This document shows, piece after piece, positions 11,507 to 23,378 of a stretch of DNA of 64,000 nucleotides. Within the stretch, counting starts at the first letter, position 1, and the number at the start of each line of letters is the position of its first letter. This stretch comes from Sanghuangporus weigelae (taxonomy: Eukaryota > Basidiomycota > Agaricomycetes > Hymenochaetales > Hymenochaetaceae): contig CP137320.1 of NCBI GenBank assembly GCA_033182465.1, forward strand, positions 2,976,001 to 3,040,000, read 5' to 3'. Under the pieces are notes generated by a model. That model made no database searches. It saw only the letters and a list, made by a program, of their open reading frames with translations, and was not told where the DNA came from. The translations under genes were made by a program, and so were the position numbers.

Positions 11507-14500
11507 ATGGCCCAGCAATGGGGCCAAGGCCAACCTGGCTTCCAGTATCCAATGCAGACTGGTTTTCCGCCAACAGCTGGCCAGTTTCAGCAGGGTTTTC
11601 CTGGAGGAGGTCTTGCACCTCAACCCACTGGATTTCCGGGTCAGAGACCACCTTTCCAGCAGCCTCAGCAGACGGGTTTCCCAGGAATGGGAGGCTTGCA
11701 ACCTCAGCAGACTGGCTTTCCTCAAGGAGGATACCGGCAGCAGCAACAGACATCTCCAATCCCGCCTGTGCCGCCTTTGCCTGGAAACCTCGGAGGGTCC
11801 GGTTTTGGGTCGATGAACACTGGGATAAATACGACGAGCGGGTTCGGAGTCGGTCAGCAGTATCGTCCAGCTCCGCCTCCTCCACCTCAGCGTAGTTTCT
11901 TGAACCCATCACCTGCTTTCCCAGGGGGCGGTGGTTCAGGCCTTGCGCCTCAGATGACTGGCTTTCCTGGCGCATCACCGCTCGTTCCTCAAATGACCGG
12001 TTACGTCGACCCACGCCTCCAGATGATGTCAAGCTCGTTCATGCCAGCTAATCCATCTATGCCGTTCTCGGGTGGGGTGCCGCAGTTTGCCGGTAATCCC
12101 AGTGATCCTGGAACATCGCTTCAGCAAAGCATCCAACAGTACAACCAGCAGTCGACCACGCCAAAGATGTCATGGGCATTAAGCAAAGTCGAAAAGAAAA
12201 ACTACGATCAAATTTTCCGCGCGTGGGATACTCATAGCACCGGTTATATCAACGGTCAGACAGCACTTGAGGTGTTTGGACAAAGTGGATTGGACAAGAA
12301 CTCCCTTGCGAAAATCTGGGCTCTTGCTGATCAGGACAACAAAGGGAAACTTAACCAGGCGGAGTTCCACGTTGCAATGGGCTTGATATACAGAAGTGAG
12401 AAGAGTACTATTATACCTTAATCTAACTGTCTAACTTTCTACAGAGTTAAATGGAATGGAGATCCCCGATCAGCTCCCTCCTGAGCTTGTGCCGCCATCA
12501 GCTCGCGATCTCGACGCATCCGTTGACTTCCTAAAGAAAGTCCTTGAGAATGACACGTCTCGCCCATCATCTACAGATAGCGGAGAGGTGATGTCTCGCA
12601 GTAAAGTGCGATCGTTCAACGATACCTCTGCTCCAGGCGCCGGAGGACGTAAAGACGGGACCGTGTATAAGCACTCTGACGATGTTGATACGGGATCTTA
12701 TTACCAAAGTCGTTCTCGTCATATTGACCGTCGCAACGTTCGTGTTGGGAATGAATCGCCTGGCGAAGATTTAGAAAGTATGCGTCGTACACTCGAAAAT
12801 ACCCAAAAAATGCTCGAGAAAAGTACAGAAGAGAGTCTAAATCGCACGCGAGAGGACGAGGAACTTGAGCGCGAAATGGATGATTTACGTTATCGTGTGA
12901 AACGCATCCAAGAGGATCTGGAGTACGTTTCGCGCGGACCGCGTTCCGTTGCAAAGGACGAGGAGCGTCGCAAGCTTGAGCGTGATTTATTGCACTTGAT
13001 GCATGAACGGATTCCGGAGGTGCAGAGAAAGCAAGAGGACAGGGAACGCCGGCGCGAACGCGAGAGACGAGATTGGGCCCGCGAGAGAGACAGGCGGAAT
13101 GAACGCTTTGGACGCTATGATGACCGTGATTCGGACCGCTACGAAGATGGATATTCGCGTGGAACGTACGAACGAGAACGTTCCAGGGATCGAGACTATG
13201 ATAAAGACCGTGACTACAGAGACCGCGACAGGGATTGGGATCGCGACCGTCGGGACAGAGACTACGATAAGGACAGAGACCATGACAGGGATCGACCCTA
13301 TAGTCGCAACCATGATCATCCGCGTAGTCCTCCGACGGCAGCTCGATCCCCACCACCTGCTCCGCCTCCGGTTCCTGAATCGACAACTGCTAACCGTCCG
13401 GCACCGGCCCCGAGACCAACCACGCCAGCAGCTCGGCCTCTTACGAAAGAAGAGTTGCGCGAGCAAGCGCAGCGTAGGGTGCAAGAGCGCATGCGAGCGC
13501 TGGGTGTCATTACTCCTGGACCCTCACCCCAGTCACCTACTTCGCCGAGTGTCGATACAAGTGTTGAGGAGCGCCTCGCGCGTGAAAAGAAAGAAGCAGA
13601 AGAGAAAGCACGTCAGGCCGAGAGGGAGCTCGAGGAACGAGAACGAGCTAGACGCGAGAAACTAGAGAGCGAGAAGGCTTTCAAAGAAGGGAGGTTCGTA
13701 ACTCCTGCCCCTGCCCCTGCTGCTCCGGCCGCTTCATCTCTGCCTCGCGCTCCCGTTTCTATGAAGTCACCGCGGCCGGCACCGCCCATAACGAAACGTG
13801 CTCCTGCTCCTCCTCCGCCTGCAAAGAGAGGTCAAATTGCCAGAGTACCCGCTGCTGCGCCTGTCCCACCCCCTCCCGCTCCTTCAGTTGCGGTTCCGCA
13901 AGCTCCGGCTCCTCCGCAAGTTGTAACTCCTCTACCACCCGTAATTCCTGAAGAAGATCCTGAGGAGAAGATGCTTCGCGAGCGTGAGGAACGTCTGAGA
14001 AAACAGCGCGAAGAACGTGCTGCGAGGCTTCGACAACTCGAGGAGGAAGAAGCAGAGATGCGCCGTGCAGAGGGAGAGTATGAAAAAAGGAGAAAGGACT
14101 TTATGACGGGCGCTGTGAAGCAGAGTTCTGCACAGAGTACACCGGTCCAGTCTCTTCCCGCCCCGCCCGCTTCGATCCCGACTGCTCCTCCTCCACCCGC
14201 AGCACCGCCTGCACCGCCGGTGGTGGTGTCACCTCCTGCTCCTCCGCCTCCGGGCCCAGTCGCAATGTCGTCTAATCTTTCTACAACGCCATCGTCCGTT
14301 CCGGCGTCATCACCAAGCGAAAAATCCAGTACGAATCCCTTCAATAAGTTCATGAACCAAGGGAACGGTTCTGCCGCGATACCGACTCCTCCAGCTTCCA
14401 CTGGTGGTACGAATCCATTCTTCAAGCCACCTCAAGCACCGGTAACTCCTCCTCCTCCTCCTCCTCAAGTTGCTTCGCCGCCTCTTTCCCGTAGTCCAGC

Positions 14501-17500
14501 ACCTCCTGCGATTAAGACAAGTTATCAGACGGTTCCACAGGACGATGAAGACTGGGGTGATCTACGCGAGGTGGAAGATGACGATAGTAGCGATGATGAA
14601 ATAACTAGTTCTCGCAATGCTCGTGACATGCTTGCACAACAGCTCTTCGGCAATCGTCCACAGTCTGCGGCTGGCTCGCATCCGCAGACTCCTGCCCCGA
14701 TGTCTGCACCACCGGGACCAGCACCGGCACCGCCGCCTCCGCCTCCCGCTCCGGCGATGATTTCAGCGACTGCACCTGTCTCGCCGAGTACGCCGGCTGC
14801 TCCGCCTCCACCTCCTCCACCAGCAGCACCCATGGCACCTCCGGCCCCGGCGGCCCCGCCTGCTGCACCGGCCGCGACACCTGGCGATCGAGGTGCATTG
14901 CTAAGCTCGATTGTCCAAGGAGCACGACTTAAGAAGGCAGTCACGAATGACCGCAGTGCAGCGCCCGTCACGGGCCGTGTCGTTGGTGATACAGCACCCC
15001 CGCCGCATATCAGTTCTGCTCCTCGTCCAGCGTCACCACTTGCTTCAGTGATTAATTCGTCGTCAGAGGCGGCATCCGAACCGCTTAGTCGGGAAGAAGC
15101 TTCTACGCGACCAATTAAAAGACAATCTGTAGACTGGTATGCCGGGCTAGCAGCAGATCAGGGTCCTGTATCGCCTCTCCCGCCGACAGTCGAAGAGGAA
15201 GAAGAGGAATCGCCGAGGCCTGTTTCTATCCCGGCGATCCAGGTGGATGAAGCACCGTCTGAGGCACCAGCGACTGAAGCGAGCGTTGACCCTATGGAGG
15301 ACGTTGACAAGTCAAAAGGTAGAGCTGCTTTTTCTAGGTTATTTAACTGTGTCTCAAAATCGTATTTTCCTCTAGAGTTCCGCGTTCGTACATTATACTC
15401 ATATGAAGCTCAGAGGCCCGAGGATATTTGTAAGTTCCTCAGGTCGTGATACACTCGCTCAGTTGCTCACGCTTTCTTCGTATCAGCTTTCTCGGAGAAT
15501 GTAGTAGTGATCGCAAATCCGTCGAAGTCTGGAGGAGCTTGGTGGTACGGAGTGACAGTGAAAGGCGGTAGATCAGGCTTCTTCCCAAGCACTTACGTTC
15601 AAGAACTGGAAAATGGTGGGTTCGCATTGCATAATTTCGGGTTTGGATTTTCTGATTGCAGAAACACTTTTAGTGAAAGCGAAGGCTCTCTATTCTTATT
15701 CCGGGGGGAATTCTGATGAACTCCCATTCGTCGAGGGAGACACACTCACGATTGTTGACCGGAGCGAAGCAGATTGGTGGAAAACTGAGCAAGGAGGAGT
15801 AATTTTCATCGTACCTGCGTCGTATCTGGAGGTTATTGAGGGTTAGTCACTAATTCTTAATTCAGACTCACTTGAGTCATTTTTTTTCTCCTACTCATTT
15901 CGGCGGCAATAGACTGAAATAATTTTCTTTTGTTTGTTTTCTACATGTATGACGATTCAACCATAATAATATCTATGCAAATCTACCCGTGCTTGATTTC
16001 GAAAACGTATTGTGTGGCATGTGCGAGAAGGCCGAAGCGATGGCCCTAGATCCTCAGTAGATAAAGAAGGAAGGTTAGAAGACGCGACGGCAGATCACGC
16101 CGCTTCAGTTGACGACTCGGAACCCACGCAAACCTACTTACCTCCTGCCATGCGCCTGCCTGGAGATATATACGACAGCTCAACTGAAGAGAGCTCTGAT
16201 GACGATGAATATTTCTCACTCAGTGAGTCTTCGGATCCGGAGAACGAAGAGGATGGTCGCACGGATGAGGAAAAAAGGAAAGAGCACGAGGCACGTGAGC
16301 TGGAACGCCAACGCGTCCTTGAAGCAGCAGGTCTCCTTGAGAAAAAGTCGAGCTCAGATGTGATCACCGATGTGAATGCACCGCCGACAAGACCCGTGCG
16401 TCGGCGATCTACCGCCGCTCGGCGCCGTCGCGCGCCCCCAGAGGCACCCAATAGGTTGTCGGTTGCGTCATTGCCGAGTCTGCCGTCGGACAAGGACTTG
16501 CCTGTGACACCCATTTTACACGTCGACGACGCTTTCGAGCGCTATGAGGCGTATCGTTTGTCCAAGAACTATAGACTCTCTATGTCCTCGATTGATACTG
16601 GGCCTCCGTCTCCCGGTCCGGGGATACCGCCTTCCCTCTCAGCGACACCATCAAAGGAAGGCGGCGGTGCTGATGGGCGAAGTCATTCTCATATCTTCAA
16701 ATTCCTTTCTCGGAGCAGGACACCCGATATCGATTCGGAGCGCCCGCGCCTACAAATATCGGGGCCCATTGCGAGTTCTTCGAGCAGTATGAATAGCACA
16801 GATTCTGGTGTCGCGTTTGGTTCGGTTAGTACCTGCTATTCAATCTGTTAAGTTAAGTTGTCGTTGATCATCGCCCTAGTCTTGGGCCAGCCTCCTCGAC
16901 AGGGGTGTTCTTGAGGGTATACCTCCTCCAGAGCGCAAGCGACAGGAGGTAATTGCGTTCCTAAATGACCTTCATGCCAAAATCTGACGTGATTTATAGG
17001 CGATATTCGAACTCATCAATACGGAATCTGCGTATGTCAGAGACCTACAGCTCATTGTTGAGGTGATGTCATCTACTTGGACCGTGCAATGAGATAATGC
17101 TCAATCCTAGCCTGCAGGTGTTCTACTCCAGCATGGTTGCCATACTCAGTGAAAAGGAAACCACAGTGGTGTTTGCGAACATCGAGGATCTCCTGCTCGT
17201 CAACACTGTAAGGTCACGACGGATTTGAGATCATTATAAGTTTGCTAAACAGTAGTTAGGCATTTCTGAGCTCTCTAGAAGAGCGGCAGAAAGAGTGCCG
17301 TTTGTATATTGACAGGATTGGTGACTTGTTGGCATTACATATGGGCAGTATGAGTGTCTATGCAGTACGCACATTTCTTCTGCTATTTCTCTGCGTGTGC
17401 TTACGGCTCTCAGGACTACTGCATCAATCAAGGAAACGCTACCAAGATTCTGCAATCAATTCGAGATAGCAGACCAGATGTCGCTTCTCACTTACAGGCT

Positions 17501-18457
17501 AGTCCGTGCCCTTTCTGTTTATTTGTTGTTGCTTAATCTTCATATAGCGACTAAGAGAAGATCCTACTGTCCGAAGTCTTGATTTATCAAGCTATTTACT
17601 TGCGCCAAGTACGTGATAGCAACAGCTTCGTTGATTTTCATCTGACAGTCGTTTTCAGTGCAACGAATAACACGATATCCTTTATTAATCCGCCAGGTAA
17701 GACTCCGAAATCTTCTGCATACGACCCTTCCTGTCTGATTATTCATGACTCTAGATCCTTAATCATAGCGAGGCAGAAGAAGAACGTCGACAGATTACTT
17801 CTGCGTTAGAGTCCGTACAGCGTGTGCTAAATTATATCAACGAAGCCATCCGGGAGCAGGAAGGTCGCGTACGATTAGAACAGATCTCAAAGAATCTATA
17901 TGTGGGTCAAGGGTGAGGCAATTGACATTCATAATTTGGTGAACATAGATTCTGATCGAAGTTCCGCAATAGGCGGCTTAATCTTGCGAGATCGACAAAT
18001 TATATGGGTCCGCGAAAACTTATTCGGGAGGGAGCACTAATGAAGCATAAGAGCGGGAGAAAGCTGCGCGTGTTCTTGTGCAATGACATGATCATTCTGA
18101 CGGACGAGGCTGTTAGCCGACTGTATAAAATGGTGAACAGCCTCTCTTGACGCCGTACGACGTAACTTATTGTGAATGCTGTAGCCAATCCAACTCAATC
18201 AAGTTGATGTTAAGGAGCTTTCTGGGAAAGGTTTGTCTATGCTCATGTTCACCGTCAGACTCCGGGGTTTCTGATCACGAATGCTAGAGGATATTGGATT
18301 CCAACTCGAGTTCCATTACCCGCGAGGGGGAGAAGCGATGGCGTTCAAAGCCTCAACTCCGAGAGAGTGCCAGGAATGGGTCAAGGCCATCTCCAGCGCT
18401 TCACGTCGATCGCGCGACTTAGAGCGTAAAGCTGCCCGAGCTGCTGGTCGGCGATGA
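11507..18457 (+). CDS. CIN1: Cin1/intersectin-like endocytic adaptor with EH, two SH3, RhoGEF (DH) and PH domains
   Basis: About 17 exons and roughly 1,980 residues. Exons 1-6 read 11507-12395, 12445-15318, 15376-15429, 15487-15615, 15662-15841 and 16028-~16824. Residues 1-220 are rich in TGFP repeats. One EH domain follows (about 222-310, with calcium-loop DQDNKGKLNQAEF). Then come a charged coiled coil with RD/RE repeats and long poly-proline stretches. SH3-1 is at about 1256-1313 (TLYSYEAQ...WWYG...FFPSTYV) and SH3-2 at about 1318-1375 (ALYSYSGG...DWWK...VPASYLEV). A Ser-rich linker leads to a DH domain (INTESAYVRDLQLIVE, LLAPMQRITRYPLL) and a PH domain (LIREGALMKHKSGRKLRVFLCND). The domain order matches animal intersectin and Cryptococcus Cin1. 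It probably links clathrin-coat assembly to Cdc42-type GTPase activation; Cdc42 itself lies at the end of this window. The 186-nt intron 15842-16027 is longer than its neighbours, so a split into two genes was considered. Confidence 0.85.
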
Positions 18458-18746
18458 TCTCTTTAGTGTCATTCGATTCAATGGGTGCTTCTCGAGCGTT
18501 TCATGCTTTGCTCTTTGCTATCTGGCTTTTTTTGTAAATAGAAATGGCATTCACTTTTTTTTATCTGTATACCAGCTCACGGACAATCGTCTAGTTTTTC
18601 CTCACATAAATTTGTACATACCAACGGTGCAGGCGCTGTAATGACAATGACAATCATTCATCTGTATTCTTCTGATTGGAAAGTTTAATCGTTAGTAAAG
18701 TCTGGAACGGTATAAGAATGCGTTACCTAGGCATGCTATGAGTTGA
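18458..18746. other. Short convergent intergenic
   Basis: 3' flanks of two convergent genes; AT-rich with T runs. No gene seen. Confidence 0.4.
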
Positions 18747-19255
18747 TCATAACTCGTCGCCACCACGTTTCGCCCTCAACTTTGGCTTCTGCTCATCAAC
18801 GCGCAATATGTTCTCTCTGTCGTCCCTGAGAGCGTTTAAGATATCCTCTCCGACGTTGCTCCAGTCGTCTTTCGGGATGCTGAGGAGCTTGACGTCTGGA
18901 AGATTATCCATCGAGCCAAGATCCTTGACAGTCGACGGATAGGAATTGAGTTGGACAGGCGTGGTCTTCAAAATGGACGTTGGTGTGAGTGAGACTGCGA
19001 GGTAAACGTTGGAGTTGTAATCAAGTGAGAGAGGCATTTGACTGGTATATGGGTCGTTAGAATACGCGAAGGGTTGATAACACGGCAAAGGGTAACACCT
19101 GAAGCGGTTAATAATTATAAGTTCTGATAGCTAAACCTTATGAAACTTGCAAAGTATGATTGAAGCGTGATGCAATGTCGGGACGTCGGTGTAAGTGGTT
19201 GCAGACTTATATGTAGATGTAGACTTACGCGGGGAGGAGTTGAATTATGTAACAT
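18747..19255 (-). CDS. Unrecognised 117-residue protein
   Basis: I do not recognise the family. Three exons on the minus strand keep frame: 19255-19229 (9 codons), 19130-19099 and 19041-18747, giving 117 residues. The middle contains QMPLSLDYNSNVYLAVSL, then SYPSTVKDLG, VKLLSIPKDDW and ENILRVDEQ. The C-terminus is basic and ends KRGGDEL. There is no signal peptide or membrane helix. The second intron has a textbook TTCTAAC branch site before its CCAG acceptor, which supports the model. The two short 5' exons are less sure; if they are wrong, ATG 19037 gives 97 residues. The gene is transcribed away from the V-ATPase subunit a gene across a very short shared promoter. The GDEL end resembles an ER-retrieval tail, but without a signal peptide that reading is weak. 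Confidence 0.6.
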
Positions 19256-19362
19256 GTACTCGTTTACTTCTTACGTCATCAACTGTGCTGTGCCAATAAC
19301 GGCAAGCAACTCAACTCGACCTTTACTTTCTGCAATCCAGTCTGTCTCCCTAGGCTGCAAAA
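19256..19362. promoter_or_regulatory. Shared divergent promoter, 107 bp between start codons
   Basis: This interval separates ATG 19255 (-) from ATG 19363 (+). Both genes must initiate inside it or within each other's 5' region. Confidence 0.5.
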
Positions 19363-22300
19363 ATGGGAGACGAATATCCTTCGTTTTTTCGTATGTTTCC
19401 AATCATATTTACTCAGCTTTTTCTCGTATTCACTCGTTGATCGCCACAGGCTCAGAGCCGATGAGCTTAGTCCAGCTCATCGTCCCGACAGAGGTTGCGC
19501 ATGACGCGGTGTACGAACTAGGTGAACTTGGGAATGTACAGTTCCAAGATGTAAGTTATCATTTCACTAATGGTTTAGCGTCGTCGCTAAAAGCGCCCCC
19601 AGTTGAACCCAGAGGTGAACACGTTCCAACGGTCATACGTTGCCGAGATACGCCGCATCGACGAAATGGCGCGACGCGTGCGCTTTTTCAGGGCGCAAAT
19701 AGAAAAAGAAAAGGACCCTGTGCGCGTTAGGCCGTTGTATGAGGCGGCGACGTCGATGATCACGGTCGGACCTCGTGGACCTCAGACCATCGATGAGCTT
19801 GATGTCCAACTGGCTGAACATGAGAAGAGGCTTGCACAGATGAATGAGAGTTACGAGACGCTCAGTGAGCGGTTGAGGGAGCTTATTGAGGCGAGGCATG
19901 TCTTGCGTGAGACGGCGGTGTTCTTCCAGAAGGTATGAGGCTGTTTGTTGTGGCGAAAGTCCTTGCTGATCGTTTTGACGAAGGCCGAGGGGCAGCAAAC
20001 CGAGATTAGAACTTCTTTTGACGATAGTTCTGCTCCCTTGCTGCAGCACGACGACAGTGAGAATCAACTTGCGGCAGCTGGGGTTGAAGGTTTTGAATTA
20101 GAGTGAGTGAAAGCATCATCCGCTTGGGTTATTCGACTCATTTTTTCAGGTTCGTGTCTGGAACGATCGAACGCTCTCGTCTCCCAACTCTTGAGCGAGT
20201 GCTGTGGCGCGTCCTGCGGGGCAATCTCTATATGAACCATGCGAGCATCGACGAGCCTTTTGTCAATCCTGTTTCAGGCGAAGAGACACGCAAAGACGTT
20301 TTCATCGTCTTTGCGCACGGAGAAGCCTTGCTCGCGAAGATCCGTAAGGTAGCCGAATCGATGGGCGCAACTCTATATCCTATCGACGCTAACTCGGATA
20401 AGCGAGAGAATGCTCTTCGGGACGTCAATACGCGCTTGGAGGATTTATCTACTGCTCTCTATAACACGGGTCATAACAGGCGTATTGAGCTGAATGCGCT
20501 TGGTGACAGTCTTTCAATATGGGAGGACGTAGTTCGGAAGGAGAAGATGATCTACGAGACGCTGAATTTTTTCAACTACGATACGCGCCGCAAGACTTTA
20601 CTTGCTGAAGGCTGGGTGCCGACGAGAGACATTGGCAGTATACAAGAAGCGCTTCGCCATGCTACTGTAAGTTCACGAAAGTCCCGCCGGAACTGTATTG
20701 ACAGTCCTCTTAGGAGGAGTCGGGAACGAACGTTCCTCCGATTCTGCATGAACTGCGCTCGTCTAAGAATCCTCCTACGTTCATTCGGATAAACAAGTTC
20801 ACGGAAGGCTTTCAGGCGATTATGGACAGCTACGGCACTGCGAGTTACCAGGAGGTCAACCCAGGCTTGTTTGCGGTGATCACGTTCCCGTTCCTGTTCG
20901 CCGTCATGTTTGGAGATATCGGTCATGGAGCAATTATCTGTGTTGCTGCTCTTATCATGATTGCTTCGGAAAGAAAGCTGAAACATGCTGAACTTGGCGA
21001 AGTAGGTTGTCTTGTTTTTACTTGATTGCTGGTTGCTCATGCTCGGTTCTTAGATGAGCGGCACATTTTATTTGTAAGTTAACCGAGCCAAAATAGCTTT
21101 TAAAACCGCTCAACAATTCACAGTGGTCGTTACATCATCCTACTAATGGGGCTCTTCTCGATGTACACTGGTCTGATGTACAACGATATCTTTTCAAAGT
21201 CGTTGCACATCTGGCATTCCGGATGGGACTGGGTCGAATCCGAAGGTTCACAGGAAGGTGTTGCTAATGGACGTATGTATCCATTCGGTTTGGATCCGGC
21301 ATGGCATGGAGCAGATAATGCGCTCGTGTTCACGAATTCGTACAAGATGAAGATGTCCATTGTTCTTGGTGTCATTCATGTGAGTCCATAGTCATTCCCA
21401 TGATAATTTCTAGGATAAACTGACTGAAACGCCTGCTGTAGATGACATTCGCCCTTTGCTTGCAAGTTCCGAATCACTTCCGCTTCAACAAGTTATCGGA
21501 CATTTACACGAACTTCATCCCGCAAATGATCTTCCTTCACTCCACATTTGGCTACCTCGTCATCTGCATCATCTACAAATGGAGTGTCGACTGGTCCAAG
21601 GCATCTATCCAACCGCCTTCGCTATTGAACTTGATCATCAATATGTTCCTCTCTCCTGGGAACGTCCCGCCAGGCGAGCAGCTGTATAGTGGACAGGCGG
21701 TAGTCCAAGTAATACTGCTCATGTTAGCGGCGGTTTGCGTCCCTTGGTTGTTGATAACGAAGCCGTATCTCGAGTGGAAGGAGATGAACAAGATACACAA
21801 GCAAGGGTATATCGGGATTAATGGCGCAGATGACGCGCCGCGGACGAGTGGTGATTTAGAAGGAGAAGAAGAAGGGAATGGCCGTGCTGTTGTGGAAGCA
21901 ATGGAAGAGAATGGCGTACGTAATCAAAATTCTGGCCTCTTAAACAGCTCGTTTACGTTCTTTGCTTTGCTTTGATAGGAGCAACACGATTTCACCGAAG
22001 TCATCGTTCATCAAGTCATTCATACGATCGAGTTCTGTCTGGGGTGTATATCGCATACGGCTTCCTACTTACGTTTGTGGGCTCTCTCGTTGGCACATGC
22101 GCAGCTCTCAGAAGTGCTTTGGTCGATGACAATTGAGAAGGCTTTCGGTTTTCCGGCGGGCATCTTCCGCACGATTGGGGTGATTATCATCGGCGGTATT
22201 TGGTTCTTTTTGACGATCTTTATTCTTTGTGTTATGGAGGTACGTGTTTCCCTTTTCGTGCCTCGTGTTAGCAATGTGGTTAATCATTTCTCGATTGACG

Positions 22301-22475
22301 CGTTTTAGGGCTTGTCTGCATTCTTGCACGCGTTGCGTCTTCATTGGGTGGAAGCGAACAGCAAGCACTTTGAGGGTGGTGGATATGTACGTGTTCTCTG
22401 ACTACTTATCTTCTATGATGACTGATGTCAAGTTGACTCGGACAGGCGTTTACTCCGCTCAAGTTCCATGAGTGA
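19363..22475 (+). CDS. VPH1: V-type proton ATPase subunit a (Vo sector)
   Basis: About ten exons. The start MGDEYPSFF at 19363 is followed by a short intron and [12 protein letters not shown], the conserved N-terminus of the family. The cytosolic half holds coiled-coil regions ([22 protein letters not shown]) and the AEGW(V)PT segment before the membrane domain. The membrane half shows [15 protein letters not shown], the loop with NSYKMKMS, and [18 protein letters not shown]. That last motif carries the arginine essential for proton transfer to the c-ring (Arg735 in yeast Vph1). The protein ends AFTPLKFHE at 22475. Subunit a anchors the stator and forms the proton half-channels in vacuole, Golgi and endosome membranes. 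A single copy is seen, so I cannot tell a vacuolar from a Golgi isoform. Confidence 0.93.
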
Positions 22476-23378
22476 GGTGGAAGTTCGTAAGGCGTGAGAT
22501 AGAGATTGCCAATTCTGTCAACGTAGGCAAATGGATGCTAGTGATAGTGACCCACATAATCATAACATGTGTCTTTTTGGGATCTATTTTCGGGAGTGGG
22601 GTGAGGTGGCGAGACGCAGCGAAACAAAGTGCGCGCTCGTCGGTGTTTGATTTGTCGATAGGACTTTACGGTGAGAAACGTGAAACAGATGGTGGATGTA
22701 CCCCGCATTTTTCAGGCGAGATAGGAACGAGGCATCTTGCTCTTGTTTGATCTGCTGATGACCGTTCCAAACGTGCACGATTCACTTTGACCTCAAAGTT
22801 TCTTTAATTCATAATCATTTTGTCCTCATCGCATTCGACTCTGTGCCCGACTTCTAGACCTTGTTCAGGAGTCGGGCTAGAGTTGTTGAGGATGCGGGGT
22901 CGGACTGAGTTGGTAACCGGTGTAAGATTACACAGCCATAGATAGCCAATTATAGGCAACTCATTAGTAATTCAAACTCCGCTGTTGTGTATATAACGAC
23001 CCTTGTAATTTTTCATCTCTTTCCTCCACTTTCCCCTTTCTCCACTGTTAGAACGGTACGTCCTCCCCTGCCTTTGGCTTCACATTGTCGTGCAAAGCGG
23101 CGACAGCGCTAGCATGGGCTTGTTCGATACGCGGTACTGACGACTTGCTTTTACAGGCCTTCGGCCATATTAGACAGACCGCTTTAGAGTTTCTCTATTG
23201 TTTCTTGTTCTTTGCAAGCCTTGCAGACGACATAGACCTAAAGCTATAGCCCATCTAGTCGTTTTTATCTTCGTTTAGGTGCGTTTTTTCTCGCTGCTTC
23301 CACTGTCGTCAGCTTTTGTTGACGAGTTCATCTCACTGTATGCGTGGCTCCCACTCGATCAGACTATTTTTGATCGAC
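22476..23378. promoter_or_regulatory. eEF3 promoter and 5' leader with probable leader intron
   Basis: A TATATAA box lies at 22990-22996. A CT-rich tract (about 23007-23047) follows, typical of strongly expressed fungal genes. A GTACGT donor at 23056 and a CAG acceptor ending at 23312 suggest a 257-nt leader intron. Upstream of 22900 I see no gene. Confidence 0.55.
22990..22996 (+). promoter_or_regulatory. TATA box of eEF3
   Basis: TATATAA, about 60 bp upstream of the probable leader-intron donor and followed by a pyrimidine tract. Confidence 0.55.

Noticed and set aside
13003-14971. Long open frames in other frames of the intersectin-like gene
   Set aside because: They are shadows of the RD/RE-repeat and poly-proline coding sequence, low in complexity.
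15841-16028. Split into an SH3-only gene and a separate RhoGEF gene
   Set aside because: The gap is too short for a terminator plus promoter, the splice phases match, and the joined domain order equals known Cin1/intersectin. Kept as a possible isoform only.
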